A stretch of DNA of 21,948 nucleotides from a virus: the IMG/VR virus record IMGVR_UViG_3300032006_001108, positions 1 through 21,948 of that record. One strand, 5' to 3'. The notes under the pieces were generated by a model. It was not told the DNA's origin and ran no database searches. It saw nothing but the letters and a program-made list of their open reading frames with translations. Both the position numbers and the translations under genes were made by a program. Numbering within the stretch: the stretch's first letter is position 1; each line of letters opens with the position of its first letter. Below are positions 1-6,710 of the stretch, piece by piece.

Positions 1-2
1 TA

Positions 3-482
3 GGAGGACAAGAGAGTGCTGAGTTAATTTCAGATGACCAAAATGATTTAACACAAGTACCATCAAGAATTATGTCCGTTTACATTGACCATGAATCGTG
101 GTATAATAAAGGCTGGCCAGCTGATCCCGAAGATAGTAGTGCTAAAAGTCCTACTCCATTTGCTGATTGGCAGAAATATTATGCAACTCAGGCTTTAACA
201 AGGTATGAGTTTTTGAAGAATCAATATGCTACTGTTCAGATTGCTGGTAATTCTGGTATTTGTGCAGGAGATTTAGTTGATCTTAGATTGTCAAATAAAC
301 TGCCAGCAGAGGCTACAAAAGATGAACCATTTGATAAAGAGAGTAGTGGAGTGTATCTCGTTGAAGAGGTTACACATGAATACGCTAAACTTGAAAATGC
401 AAATGGTCGTTTTATCACAACCTTAAGACTTATGCGTGATTCTTTTGGTATGAAGGATAGAATTTCTACCCATGGCCAATAA
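3..482 (+). CDS. Baseplate hub protein, gp27-like, C-terminal part (5' truncated)
   Basis: The frame is open to the left edge and the first full codon is at 3, so the Met at 72 is probably internal and the true start lies outside the window. About 159 residues are visible. The C-terminus has the pattern of phage hub proteins of the gp27/late-control-D type: a loop reading AGDLVDLRL (release from a binding surface), then SGVYLVEEVTHEY, then a final strand GRFITTLRLMRDSFG. I know this pattern from the closing beta domain of tail hub proteins. The gp5-like gene two positions downstream supports the call, because gp27 and gp5 form one hub complex in T4. Gene order agrees, but I could not align it to T4 gp27, which is very divergent. 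It could be another baseplate protein with the same closing fold. Confidence 0.55.
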   Translation, partial: GGQESAELISDDQNDLTQVPSRIMSVYIDHESWYNKGWPADPEDSSAKSPTPFADWQKYYATQALTRYEFLKNQYATVQIAGNSGICAGDLVDLRLSNKLPAEATKDEPFDKESSGVYLVEEVTHEYAKLENANGRFITTLRLMRDSFGMKDRISTHGQ

Positions 483-507
483 ATAATCTTACCACCGTAA
501 TAAAATT

Positions 508-765
508 ATGGCACAAATCAAACACGATTTAGATCATGAAGTTTACTTTGATCCAAAGGATCATAAGGAGCATACTAATCATGGTATGCATGAGTATTCT
601 GAAGAGGATTTAAAAACTTCACACGCTTACTATGAGGAGTATCATAAAAATGATGATCCTGAGACAGGTATTAATGATTACCATCTCAGACATCAGGATA
701 AGCAACTAGATCAGTATTGCGATAATCATCCTGATGCTTTTGAATGTAGAGTATATGACGAGTAA
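508..765 (+). CDS. Small acidic, His-rich hypothetical protein (85 aa)
   Basis: This 85-residue protein is not one I recognise. It is very rich in His, Asp, Glu and Tyr, with few hydrophobic residues, for example the runs EVYFDPKDHKEHTNH and YYEEYHKNDDPE. It has no signal peptide or membrane segment. It has two Cys near the C-terminus (QYCDNHPDAFECR), which might pair or bind metal together with the histidines. It sits 25 bases after the hub gene and 3 bases before gp5, so it is very likely co-transcribed with them and may be a minor baseplate component or chaperone; that is inference from position only. No convincing ribosome binding site was seen upstream of the ATG. The coding call rests on its length, its tight fit between two real genes and the lack of any competing frame. 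Confidence 0.75.
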   Translation: MAQIKHDLDHEVYFDPKDHKEHTNHGMHEYSEEDLKTSHAYYEEYHKNDDPETGINDYHLRHQDKQLDQYCDNHPDAFECRVYDE

Positions 766-768
766 TTA

Positions 769-3606
769 ATGGATCAATTAGCATCACAACTGATACCAAC
801 CAATAGAGTTGGTAATGATGGATTCAACTGGTGGGTTGGTCAGGTGGAGGAATCTGCCTTACACCACGAGAATAAGAACATTAAGGGTGGTGCTAGATAT
901 AGAGTTAGAATAGTAGGAGATCATCCTAAAGATCCTGAGACTTTACCAACATCGGAACTTCCTTGGTGTCATGTAATGATGCCAGTTAATGTTCCTTTTA
1001 TGCCTGGTAACACTGCTGGAGCACATCCACAGTTACAGAAGGGATGTTGGGTCATTGGATTCTATCTTGATCCAGATAGACAGAAACCGATCATTATGGG
1101 GTCTATTGGACAGACCCCAGGTGCTACAAGTAAAGTAGTATATTCGAGACCTGATGATTATCCATTCACTACGGCAATTCCTAGTGATGATATAAATGTG
1201 GCTAGTGAAGGTGTAGTTCAGAAGGAGAATGTAAAAGGTGAACAGACTGACCTTGCAAATCTTAATAGAACTACTGGTCTTTTAGATTCAGGTAAAGAAG
1301 ATACTGGTAGTGATGTAGTCAGTTCCTCTACAAAGCCTGGCCGTAATACTTTAACTGTACTCAAAGACGAGAGTTGGTGTCAGAGTGTAGCAGAGAAATG
1401 TGATAAGGTAGAATTTAAGAAGGATTTAAAATTTTATATTGCAGAATTTCTAGAAGAAGTTCAGAATAATAATGGAAAGATAGGTACGTATCTTATTGAT
1501 AGAGTAACAGGAAAACTTTTTGATGCTAAGGGTGTTGCTAGAAAGTATATTAAGAAGGTAATGGCGGTTATCAAGAAGTTTATCGCTAAGATTAAGGGAT
1601 TTATAATAGGTAAATTAAAAGAAGCAGTAAAATGGCTTACTGAAGCAATAATGCGTCCTGATGATAAAGGTAATGCATTAACTCCAGTTACTAAGTTCTT
1701 TAATAAACTACTGAAGGACTTAGGATGTTCAATGGCAGATATTGGTGATCGTTTGATGGAATGGTTAACTAATGTTTTGATGAGTTATGTTGAGCAAATT
1801 TATCGTTCTGTTGCTTGTCAGATTGATTCATTAGTCAATGGTATTCTTTCCAAATTGTTTGATTTATTGAATAATCTATTAAATTCAATATTAGGACCAT
1901 TACAGGCGATTCTTGGGGCAATTGCAGCTCCACTTAACATCATTGGTGGTGCTATAAACTATGTTCTTAATCTTTTAGGTATTACTTGCACTGGACCTGA
2001 CAGAACATGTCAGCAGTATTCTAAGGTATGTGTTGATGGTGTTAAAGTTGATGAAACAGATGCAGATGAAGAAGATAAAAATTGGTTGGATAATTTATTA
2101 GATAGTATTGATAATTTATCTCCTTCAACTGGAGAAGATTATACACAGTATGTTTGTGATGAAGCATATACTGGTAAACCATTAACAGTTACTACTGTTG
2201 GATTTGTTGGTGGATTACCATTACCAAATGGAGGTGGATCTACACCAGAAAAACGAAAAATTAGATATTCTATAGATGATATTACGGTAACTGAAGGAGA
2301 TTTTGCTAAATTTACAGTTACTAGAAGTGGATATACAGATATAGCATCATCTTGTACATGGAAGACACTTAAAGAGCAAGGTACTGCTACTCCTGGTGTA
2401 GATTATATTGCAGATGATGGTATTGTTGGATTTGCTCCTTATGAGACTACTAAAGAAATTGAAATAAGAACTTTGTATAATGTTGAATCGGAATTAGAAG
2501 AAGATTTCTTTGTATATCTTAAGAAGAGTACTCCTGGAGCAGGTAGTAAGATAGGAATTAATTTTGTTAAAAATCTTGGTAAGTGTACTATTATAGAGAA
2601 ACGGATTAAAGAGAAGGGTGATCCTTATACACCAAAACCATCAGATCCTGGTACATTATTAGATCTTGTTGATTGGCCTGTTAATGAAGAGATAGAAGAA
2701 GTAGGAACATCACAAACATATGCTGTTGCTGCCAATAGAACTACTGTACCTGAAGATGAATTTGTAATATACACTATTTCTACTACTAATGTAGAAAATG
2801 GTACTGTTCTTTACTGGACTCTTAGTGGATCAAATATTACTTCTCAAGATATTATTGGTGGAGAATTATATGGATCTTGTGTAGTTAATGATGGGAAATC
2901 TTTCGTAACAGTTGGTATAGCAGAAGATAATCAAGTTGAAGAGGTAGAAACATTAACATTTACTCTTAATGGTACTGGTGCTTCAGTTGATGTCTATATT
3001 ACTGCTGGTGATAACAGTCTTTCTGATTTTGATGATGGTGAAGGAGAAACAGCAGAGAATCAATATCAAGAATTTAATTTACCTACTGTAGGTAATGTAA
3101 TAACTGATGGTAATGGTAGTATTATTGATATTCCAATAGATCAAACTGGATCTCCTTGGGAAGAACCACCATATGTCTTTGTTTCTGGTGAAGGAATAGG
3201 AGCAATTGCCACTGGATTGTTAGATGAGAATGGGTATCTTACAGAAATTCGTGTCAAGAAAGGTGGTTATGGATATAAGATAAATGATCCTGAGTCGAAT
3301 GGTGTTCGCTGTATAATAGATTCCTTTACTGTTATTAGACCAGGTAGCAATTATACAGAGAAGCCAGTTGTTTATGTTAATGGAGAAACAGATGTTGCAG
3401 AAGCAATTATTAATGAAGATGGATTCCTTATAGGTGCAAGAGTATTGAGAAGAGAATTAACATTTGATGAATATCCTGAAGTTAGAGTTATTGGTTCAGG
3501 AGCAGGTGGTAAATTAATACCATCACTTAAATGTCTAAGTACCAATGAACTGGCCACAGTTGGTGCTACTAAGATTGGTACTGGCCGCTACGTTGATTGT
3601 CCATAA
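769..3606 (+). CDS. 5: gp5-like baseplate hub protein with OB fold and Calx-beta domains, no lysozyme domain
   Basis: A 945-residue tail hub protein. Residues about 19-115 match the T4 gp5 OB fold in order: FNWWVGQVEES, GGARYRVRIVGDHP, SELPWCHVMMPV, then GCWVIGFYLDPDRQKPIIMG; T4 gp5 has NWFVGVVED, GRVRVRVVGLHP and EKLPWMSVIQP. The T4-lysozyme-like domain that should follow is absent. Instead there is a Lys-rich amphipathic stretch (about 257-294) and a long hydrophobic, helix-forming stretch (about 344-407, near 1800-1990). Residues about 498-610 form a Calx-beta domain (VTEGDFAKFTVTR, GVDYIADDGIVGFAPYE, ESELEEDFFVYL). A second, weaker one covers about 647-745. Residues about 770-945 carry three divergent copies of a unit like GGYGY ... 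YVNG. The gene starts 3 bases after its neighbour and shares its final base with the next ATG. The protein probably sits at the tail tip; loss of the lysozyme domain appears usual in cyanophages but I cannot verify that here. Confidence 0.88.
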   Translation: MDQLASQLIPTNRVGNDGFNWWVGQVEESALHHENKNIKGGARYRVRIVGDHPKDPETLPTSELPWCHVMMPVNVPFMPGNTAGAHPQLQKGCWVIGFYLDPDRQKPIIMGSIGQTPGATSKVVYSRPDDYPFTTAIPSDDINVASEGVVQKENVKGEQTDLANLNRTTGLLDSGKEDTGSDVVSSSTKPGRNTLTVLKDESWCQSVAEKCDKVEFKKDLKFYIAEFLEEVQNNNGKIGTYLIDRVTGKLFDAKGVARKYIKKVMAVIKKFIAKIKGFIIGKLKEAVKWLTEAIMRPDDKGNALTPVTKFFNKLLKDLGCSMADIGDRLMEWLTNVLMSYVEQIYRSVACQIDSLVNGILSKLFDLLNNLLNSILGPLQAILGAIAAPLNIIGGAINYVLNLLGITCTGPDRTCQQYSKVCVDGVKVDETDADEEDKNWLDNLLDSIDNLSPSTGEDYTQYVCDEAYTGKPLTVTTVGFVGGLPLPNGGGSTPEKRKIRYSIDDITVTEGDFAKFTVTRSGYTDIASSCTWKTLKEQGTATPGVDYIADDGIVGFAPYETTKEIEIRTLYNVESELEEDFFVYLKKSTPGAGSKIGINFVKNLGKCTIIEKRIKEKGDPYTPKPSDPGTLLDLVDWPVNEEIEEVGTSQTYAVAANRTTVPEDEFVIYTISTTNVENGTVLYWTLSGSNITSQDIIGGELYGSCVVNDGKSFVTVGIAEDNQVEEVETLTFTLNGTGASVDVYITAGDNSLSDFDDGEGETAENQYQEFNLPTVGNVITDGNGSIIDIPIDQTGSPWEEPPYVFVSGEGIGAIATGLLDENGYLTEIRVKKGGYGYKINDPESNGVRCIIDSFTVIRPGSNYTEKPVVYVNGETDVAEAIINEDGFLIGARVLRRELTFDEYPEVRVIGSGAGGKLIPSLKCLSTNELATVGATKIGTGRYVDCP

Positions 3607-4703
3607 TGGCTACTATTACAAAAGTTGCAGATCCTAAAACTCCTAATGAGACCCAAACTCTTAAGGATGCTCCTAAAATATCTACTGCGTGGAAAGGACA
3701 CTTTAGTAGATCTGAAATTAATGAATATCTTTTACCTGGCAAAGATAGAACTTCGACTCTCTTGAGGATATGGGGTCCAGCAGAGGGTGGTGCTAGGATT
3801 AAGATGGATGATATTGGAGGTATCGCCCTTATTTGTGGTAGACACGATGCAGGATATGGTAATGGTAGTGGAAGATTGAATATAAAATCACATGGAGGAT
3901 TGTGGAAAAATGAAGGCACTCTTCATATATCTTGTAACCAAGAAGATAGTGGTGCTTCAAAAAAAGATAAAAATGGTGAAGCTAAGACTGATAAGGATGC
4001 AATAAATGTAAAAATTGAATCTGGTAATTATACAGAGGTAACAAATGGTGGACAAAGATATATTGAGGCAAATATAGTTCATATCAAGGCCATAGATCAA
4101 TTAATATTAGAAGGTGAAAATGGTATTAGAATGATTACAGGAGGTGATATAGTAAGATCTGCAACAGATGAAACGAATATAGTTGATAATAAGATGGATC
4201 TCATCTTTGGACAAGATTTAAAAACAGGTGTTAAAGAAAACACAACTATTTCTTTCGATCCTCGTGCTACTCAAACAGTTCTTACTCCAGGTCATTTAAA
4301 CCATAAGATCCTTGGAGATTATAAGCTTTGGGTCGCTGGTAATTATCAACATTGGACTGCTGGATTGCAACCTGGCACAAAACTTATAAAAAATGCTCCT
4401 GCTTCTGTTGATATTAGGTCATTCTTAGATGACCTTAAAATAAAGGCACAGAAAGGCATAGAAATGATAACGGATACTGGAGGGATAGCAGCAGAAGCAA
4501 AGGAAGGAGATATTGATATCCTGACAAAAGAAGGTGATATGAACTTTGGAAGCACTGGAGATGCTAGAATAGAATCTACATCTGGAGACTTGACTCTAAA
4601 AGGAAAGGAGACAACATCCATTTCTGGTAAATCTGTAGAAATTGATTCTACAGATGGTGATGTTAAGATCGCTACAACAGGTGGTATTATTAAGTTGAAC
4701 TAG
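3606..4703 (+). CDS. Beta-rich tail spike or needle protein, gp5 C-terminal-like
   Basis: A 365-residue protein beginning MATITKVADPK. The ATG at 3606 overlaps the gp5 stop (TAATG), which favours it over an in-frame TTG at 3597. The C-terminal third (residues about 285-365) is a run of short glycine- and aspartate-turned strands such as GDIDILTKEGDMNFGSTGD, SGDLTLKGKE and GDVKIATTGGIIKLN. This is the pattern of triple-stranded beta-helix needles such as the C-terminus of T4 gp5 and VgrG spikes. The N-terminal part has RIWGPAEGGARIKMDDIGG and a Gly-rich segment I cannot assign. Translational coupling to the gp5-like gene, which lacks a needle of its own, suggests this protein supplies the missing membrane-puncturing tip. 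The fold and role are inferred from sequence texture and gene order. Confidence 0.7.
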   Translation: MATITKVADPKTPNETQTLKDAPKISTAWKGHFSRSEINEYLLPGKDRTSTLLRIWGPAEGGARIKMDDIGGIALICGRHDAGYGNGSGRLNIKSHGGLWKNEGTLHISCNQEDSGASKKDKNGEAKTDKDAINVKIESGNYTEVTNGGQRYIEANIVHIKAIDQLILEGENGIRMITGGDIVRSATDETNIVDNKMDLIFGQDLKTGVKENTTISFDPRATQTVLTPGHLNHKILGDYKLWVAGNYQHWTAGLQPGTKLIKNAPASVDIRSFLDDLKIKAQKGIEMITDTGGIAAEAKEGDIDILTKEGDMNFGSTGDARIESTSGDLTLKGKETTSISGKSVEIDSTDGDVKIATTGGIIKLN

Positions 4704-4727
4704 TGTGCCAGTTGATAAACTGTCACA
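4704..4727. repeat. Inverted repeat (hairpin) just after the needle gene stop
   Basis: TGTGCCAGTT at 4704-4713 and AACTGTCACA at 4718-4727 are complementary at 9 of 10 positions, with one C/T mismatch and a GATA loop. The hairpin begins on the first base after the TAG stop at 4701-4703. It is followed by a G run (4729-4734), not a T run, so it is not an ordinary intrinsic terminator. It may protect the 3' end of the baseplate mRNA, mark a processing site, or bind a protein. Confidence 0.7.
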
Positions 4728-4763
4728 AGGGGGGTTGTCCGATCCCGAAGAAAATGTTAATAT

Positions 4764-4771
4764 TATAAATA
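4764..4771 (+). promoter_or_regulatory. T4-type late promoter (TATAAATA)
   Basis: An exact TATAAATA box, the consensus read by the T4-type late sigma factor gp55 with sliding clamp gp45. In T4 the box is centred at -10, which would put the start near 4777. The next gene on this strand is the exported protein at 4920, so the transcript would carry a leader of about 143 nt. It lies in a gap between genes and the same exact box recurs before the giant gene, so chance is less likely. Confidence 0.7.
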
Positions 4772-4776
4772 ACTTG

Positions 4777-4919
4777 AGTGGAGGCAACTTCACACAACTT
4801 AATAATAGACAAAGGCCCGAAAGATCGTACCCTGCGTTGAATGAAAACAGATCCCATGTCGAGGGACTCTATCATCCGCAGGATTTTTTTATTCTTGCGA
4901 GACACTCAAAAACACAAAC
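4777..4919 (+). other. Long 5' leader or non-coding spacer before the exported protein gene
   Basis: About 143 nt between the predicted late transcription start and the ATG at 4920. It looks richer in GC than the neighbouring genes in places (for example around 4813-4882). Near its end, ATCC at 4874-4877 and GGAT at 4881-4884 could form a 4-bp stem followed by seven T residues at 4884-4890, too weak to call a terminator. No clear Shine-Dalgarno sequence precedes 4920. A GTG-started frame crosses it from 4705 to 5001 but I do not believe it is a gene. The region may hold a structured leader or a small RNA. Confidence 0.4.
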
Positions 4920-5306
4920 ATGTCAATCAAATCAACAATCGCTGCTGTTGCAGCATCTCCATTCCTACTCGCTGGTGCAGCTTTTGCTGGTCCATACGTG
5001 AATGTTGAGAGCAATATCTCATATCCTGACGGAGACTACTCTGCAGCTACTACTGATCTTCATATCGGTTATGAAGGACAAGCTTCTGAGAAAGTTGCAT
5101 TCTATGTACAAGGCGGTCCTGCTTTCACAGCAGTAGACGGAACTGATGGTTCTGAAGGTGAACTATCTGGAAAAGCAGGTCTTAGTGTCGCTGCTACAGA
5201 TTCTCTAGGAATCTACGGTGAGCTTTCAGGCATTACTGACGAAGATTCTTCAGGTGACGATATCGTTAACTGGGGTGCTAAAGTTGGTGCTAAGTTCACA
5301 TTCTAA
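4920..5306 (+). CDS. Exported small beta protein, outer-membrane-protein-like (128 aa)
   Basis: The first 23 residues form a classic Sec signal peptide: MSIK, then a hydrophobic core rich in Ala and Leu, then AFA as a likely cleavage site before GPYVNVES. The mature part (about 105 residues) is made of alternating strands separated by Gly/Asp turns, including DLHIGYEG, KVAFYVQGG, LSVAATDSLGIYGEL and WGAKVGAKFTF. The final Phe and alternating pattern resemble the C-terminal beta signal of outer membrane proteins, though 105 residues is small for a complete barrel. The gene stands alone between an exact late promoter and a strong terminator, so it is probably made in quantity late in infection. 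I do not recognise a named family. It could be a host-derived porin-like protein, a surface-modifying protein (for example superinfection exclusion), or a secreted virion component. Confidence 0.8.
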   Translation: MSIKSTIAAVAASPFLLAGAAFAGPYVNVESNISYPDGDYSAATTDLHIGYEGQASEKVAFYVQGGPAFTAVDGTDGSEGELSGKAGLSVAATDSLGIYGELSGITDEDSSGDDIVNWGAKVGAKFTF

Positions 5307-5327
5307 ATTCACAGAGTGAATGATATT

Positions 5328-5354
5328 AGGAGGGGTTGCGACCCCTCCTTTTTT
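5328..5354 (+). terminator. Strong rho-independent terminator
   Basis: A perfect 9-bp stem, AGGAGGGGT at 5328-5336 and ACCCCTCCT at 5341-5349, encloses a TGCG loop and is followed by a T run through 5354. It lies 21 bases after the stop of the exported protein gene and should end its late transcript. Confidence 0.93.
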
Positions 5355-5364
5355 ATGCTATAAT
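5336..5364 (+). promoter_or_regulatory. Sigma70-type promoter with extended -10, overlapping the terminator
   Basis: TATAAT at 5359-5364 is a perfect -10 box, preceded by TG at 5356-5357 (TGCTATAAT, an extended -10). Exactly 17 bases upstream is TTGCGA at 5336-5341, matching 4 of 6 positions of TTGACA and formed by the terminator loop and its flanking bases. The predicted start is near 5371, about 15 bases before the ATG at 5386. Host-polymerase promoters of this kind drive early genes in T4-like phages, so the accessory cluster may be expressed early although the structural genes around it are late. Confidence 0.7.
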
Positions 5365-5385
5365 TTCTCCAGCGTTAAATATAAT

Positions 5386-5541
5386 ATGCTATCAGATGCA
5401 CTAATTGAAGCATTGCGTGATGTTAGAGGTGGCCTTCGTGTTGCCCTAGCACAAGCAGCAAAGGATGGAGATATTGAAACAATCAATAAAATAACTAATC
5501 TACTAACAGATGTAGTAACTCTACAGGAGAAGGGAACATAA
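5386..5541 (+). CDS. Small hypothetical protein (51 aa)
   Basis: This gene encodes 51 residues starting MLSDALIEALRDVRGG. An upstream in-frame ATG at 5320 would place the terminator and promoter inside the gene, so the ATG at 5386 is preferred. The protein is predicted to be mostly helical, with two amphipathic helices (LIEALRDVRGGLRVALAQAA and IETINKITNLLTDVVTLQ). The second could form a short coiled coil. It has no Cys and no membrane segment. It is the first gene after the sigma70-type promoter and shares one base with the next start codon (TAATG). The strong AGGAGA at 5525-5530, inside this gene, serves the next one. I do not recognise a family. Confidence 0.78.
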   Translation: MLSDALIEALRDVRGGLRVALAQAAKDGDIETINKITNLLTDVVTLQEKGT

Positions 5542-5678
5542 TGACAAAAAGAACATATACTATAGAAAAGAAGAATCCACAACACAATCAAGTTTGGGAG
5601 TGGGAAGAAACTCCAGAACTATTGGAAGCATTGCGTGTATTAGAAAAATCTTCAAAGGCAGTAAAAGAGGATGAATAA
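5541..5678 (+). CDS. Small hypothetical protein (45 aa)
   Basis: This 45-residue protein begins MTKRTYTIEKKNP and ends in a charged tail, VKEDE. It contains VWEWEETPELLEALRVLEKS, a Trp- and Glu-rich patch followed by an amphipathic helix. The ATG overlaps the previous stop by one base and is preceded by AGGAGA at 5525-5530 with 10 bases of spacing. Its own stop overlaps the next ATG by one base. This chain of overlaps, each with a ribosome binding site (AGAGG at 5666-5670 for the next gene), is the main evidence that it is translated. It is soluble and acidic overall; its function is unknown. Confidence 0.72.
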   Translation: MTKRTYTIEKKNPQHNQVWEWEETPELLEALRVLEKSSKAVKEDE

Positions 5679-5836
5679 TGATTATAGTTTTTATAATCGT
5701 AGGCATTCTTTTTGCCTTAGTAGGAGTAGGAATCTGGTTTACTTTTGGGCCAGGTAAAAAGGATGTTAGAGATCCTATAGCAGAACATGCTAAAATGCAT
5801 GAATTAGGTATTGCACACGGACATAGCAAAAAGTGA
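5678..5836 (+). CDS. Small single-pass membrane protein (52 aa)
   Basis: A 52-residue protein with one N-terminal membrane segment (residues about 2-23, IIVFIIVGILFALVGVGIW). A short polar tail follows: FGPGKKDVRDPIAEH, then a His-rich end (AKMHELGIAHGHSKK). The ATG shares one base with the previous stop and is preceded by AGAGG at 5666-5670. By the positive-inside rule the Lys/His tail would face the cytoplasm. The four histidines could bind metal or simply be charged contacts. The gene ends in TGA at 5834-5836, overlapped by the GTG start of cpeT, so the two are translationally coupled. I know of no named family for it. Confidence 0.75.
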   Translation: MIIVFIIVGILFALVGVGIWFTFGPGKKDVRDPIAEHAKMHELGIAHGHSKK

Positions 5837-6354
5837 ACGAATTCTTATCATTATTAGAGGGTGTCTTCTCAAATAAAACACAAGCACAGTGTCATCCAAC
5901 ACGCTATGCTCATATTTGGGTGACATACAAAAAAATTAGTGAGAATAGATATTATGGTGAACAGGCATATAATTATATGAGGCAGAGACCTTATTTACAG
6001 TATGTCATTGATATAGTTGAGGATAATGGTACGTTTCGTACAAAGAATCACGAGATCATCAAGACTCCTGAGAGATATTGTAATGGTGCTAATGTAGAAG
6101 AGATAACAGACGAACATTTAAGATTCCGTGAGCATTGTGATTTAGTTTTTAGAAAGGTAGGACACAATAGATATGAGGGTGGTACAGAAGGATGCAAGTG
6201 TTATGTTGATTGGGGTGGAAAGAAAACTTATATCATTAATCAAATAAGATTAGATGAGAATGAGTTACATATACTAGATACAGGTAAGGATGTTAATACA
6301 AACCAGAGAGTCTGGGGTTCTGAATACGGGTATCTTAAATTTGTGAGGCAATAG
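5833..6354 (+). CDS. cpeT: CpeT/CpcT-family phycobiliprotein lyase-like protein
   Basis: This 173-residue protein matches the T-type phycobiliprotein lyase family, which binds linear tetrapyrroles such as phycoerythrobilin in a beta-barrel pocket and attaches them to antenna proteins. Recognisable parts are the N-terminal LLEGVFSNKTQA, HPTRYAHIWVTYKK (residues 21-34), NRYYGEQAYNYM (38-49), the middle RFREHCDLVFRK, and RYEGGTEGCKCYVDW (113-127). The length is close to that of the family. Translation starts at GTG 5833, overlapping the previous TGA by 4 bases; there is no better ATG until residue 49. Such genes are widespread in cyanomyoviruses. A phage homologue has been reported to bind phycoerythrobilin without clear lyase activity, so the role may be bilin handling during infection. 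Confidence 0.88.
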   Translation: MNEFLSLLEGVFSNKTQAQCHPTRYAHIWVTYKKISENRYYGEQAYNYMRQRPYLQYVIDIVEDNGTFRTKNHEIIKTPERYCNGANVEEITDEHLRFREHCDLVFRKVGHNRYEGGTEGCKCYVDWGGKKTYIINQIRLDENELHILDTGKDVNTNQRVWGSEYGYLKFVRQ

Positions 6355-6356
6355 TA

Positions 6357-6710
6357 ATGCCAATTAAAGACAAGGAAGCAAATAGGAAATATCAAAGAGA
6401 GTGGGCTAGAAAAAACGGGAAGACAAAGAGAAAGAATCAAGTTGGTCATAGGAGGAGAAAACAGATGGTGGATGAGGCCAAGTCTCATCCATGTGTTATA
6501 TGCAATAAGCAGTATCCAGTGGAAGTTATGGAACTTCATCATATAGATCCTGCTTCTAAGATATCTACTATATCTCAGTTGCAATGTATCGCATCTTATG
6601 CTAAACTCAAAGATGAGATAGATAAGTGTGCTCCCTTATGTGCAAATTGTCACAGATTACTTAATCACGGTTATGTCGATTTACCAGAACTTATCTTATT
6701 GCCATCATAG
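6357..6710 (+). CDS. HNH endonuclease
   Basis: This is a 117-residue free-standing HNH nuclease. The N-terminus is strongly basic (EANRKYQREWARKNGKTKRK, then HRRRKQ), suited to DNA contact. The nuclease core has a zinc site of two Cys pairs, C46/C49 (HPCVICN) and C95/C98 (LCANCH). The catalytic motif ELHHIDP has H61-H62, and CANCHRLLNHG carries N97, H99 and H104. GAGG at 6345-6348 gives a good ribosome binding site, 2 bases after cpeT ends. The last ten bases, including the TAG stop, lie inside the tRNA-Thr gene. Small nucleases of this type in phages are often homing or intron-like mobile genes, and this one may have targeted the tRNA locus. No intron remnant was seen. Confidence 0.88.
   Translation: MPIKDKEANRKYQREWARKNGKTKRKNQVGHRRRKQMVDEAKSHPCVICNKQYPVEVMELHHIDPASKISTISQLQCIASYAKLKDEIDKCAPLCANCHRLLNHGYVDLPELILLPS

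Noticed and set aside
1191-1198. TATAAATG, a 7 of 8 match to the late box
   Set aside because: It lies in the middle of the gp5-like gene with no gene start nearby and encodes ordinary residues.
3597-3605. TTG start for the needle protein
   Set aside because: ATG 3606 overlaps the previous stop in the usual phage fashion; the TTG adds only three residues.
4874-4890. Stem ATCC/GGAT followed by T7, possible terminator
   Set aside because: Only a 4-bp stem with a 3-base loop; too weak, and it would stop the transcript of the exported protein gene.
4705-5001. GTG-started 98-codon frame
   Set aside because: It begins inside a hairpin, contains the exact late promoter, has no ribosome binding site, and overlaps the better-supported exported protein gene by 82 bases in another frame.
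5320-5385. Upstream ATG extending the 51-aa protein by 22 residues
   Set aside because: The extension would be the terminator hairpin and promoter read as protein; the ATG at 5386 fits the promoter.
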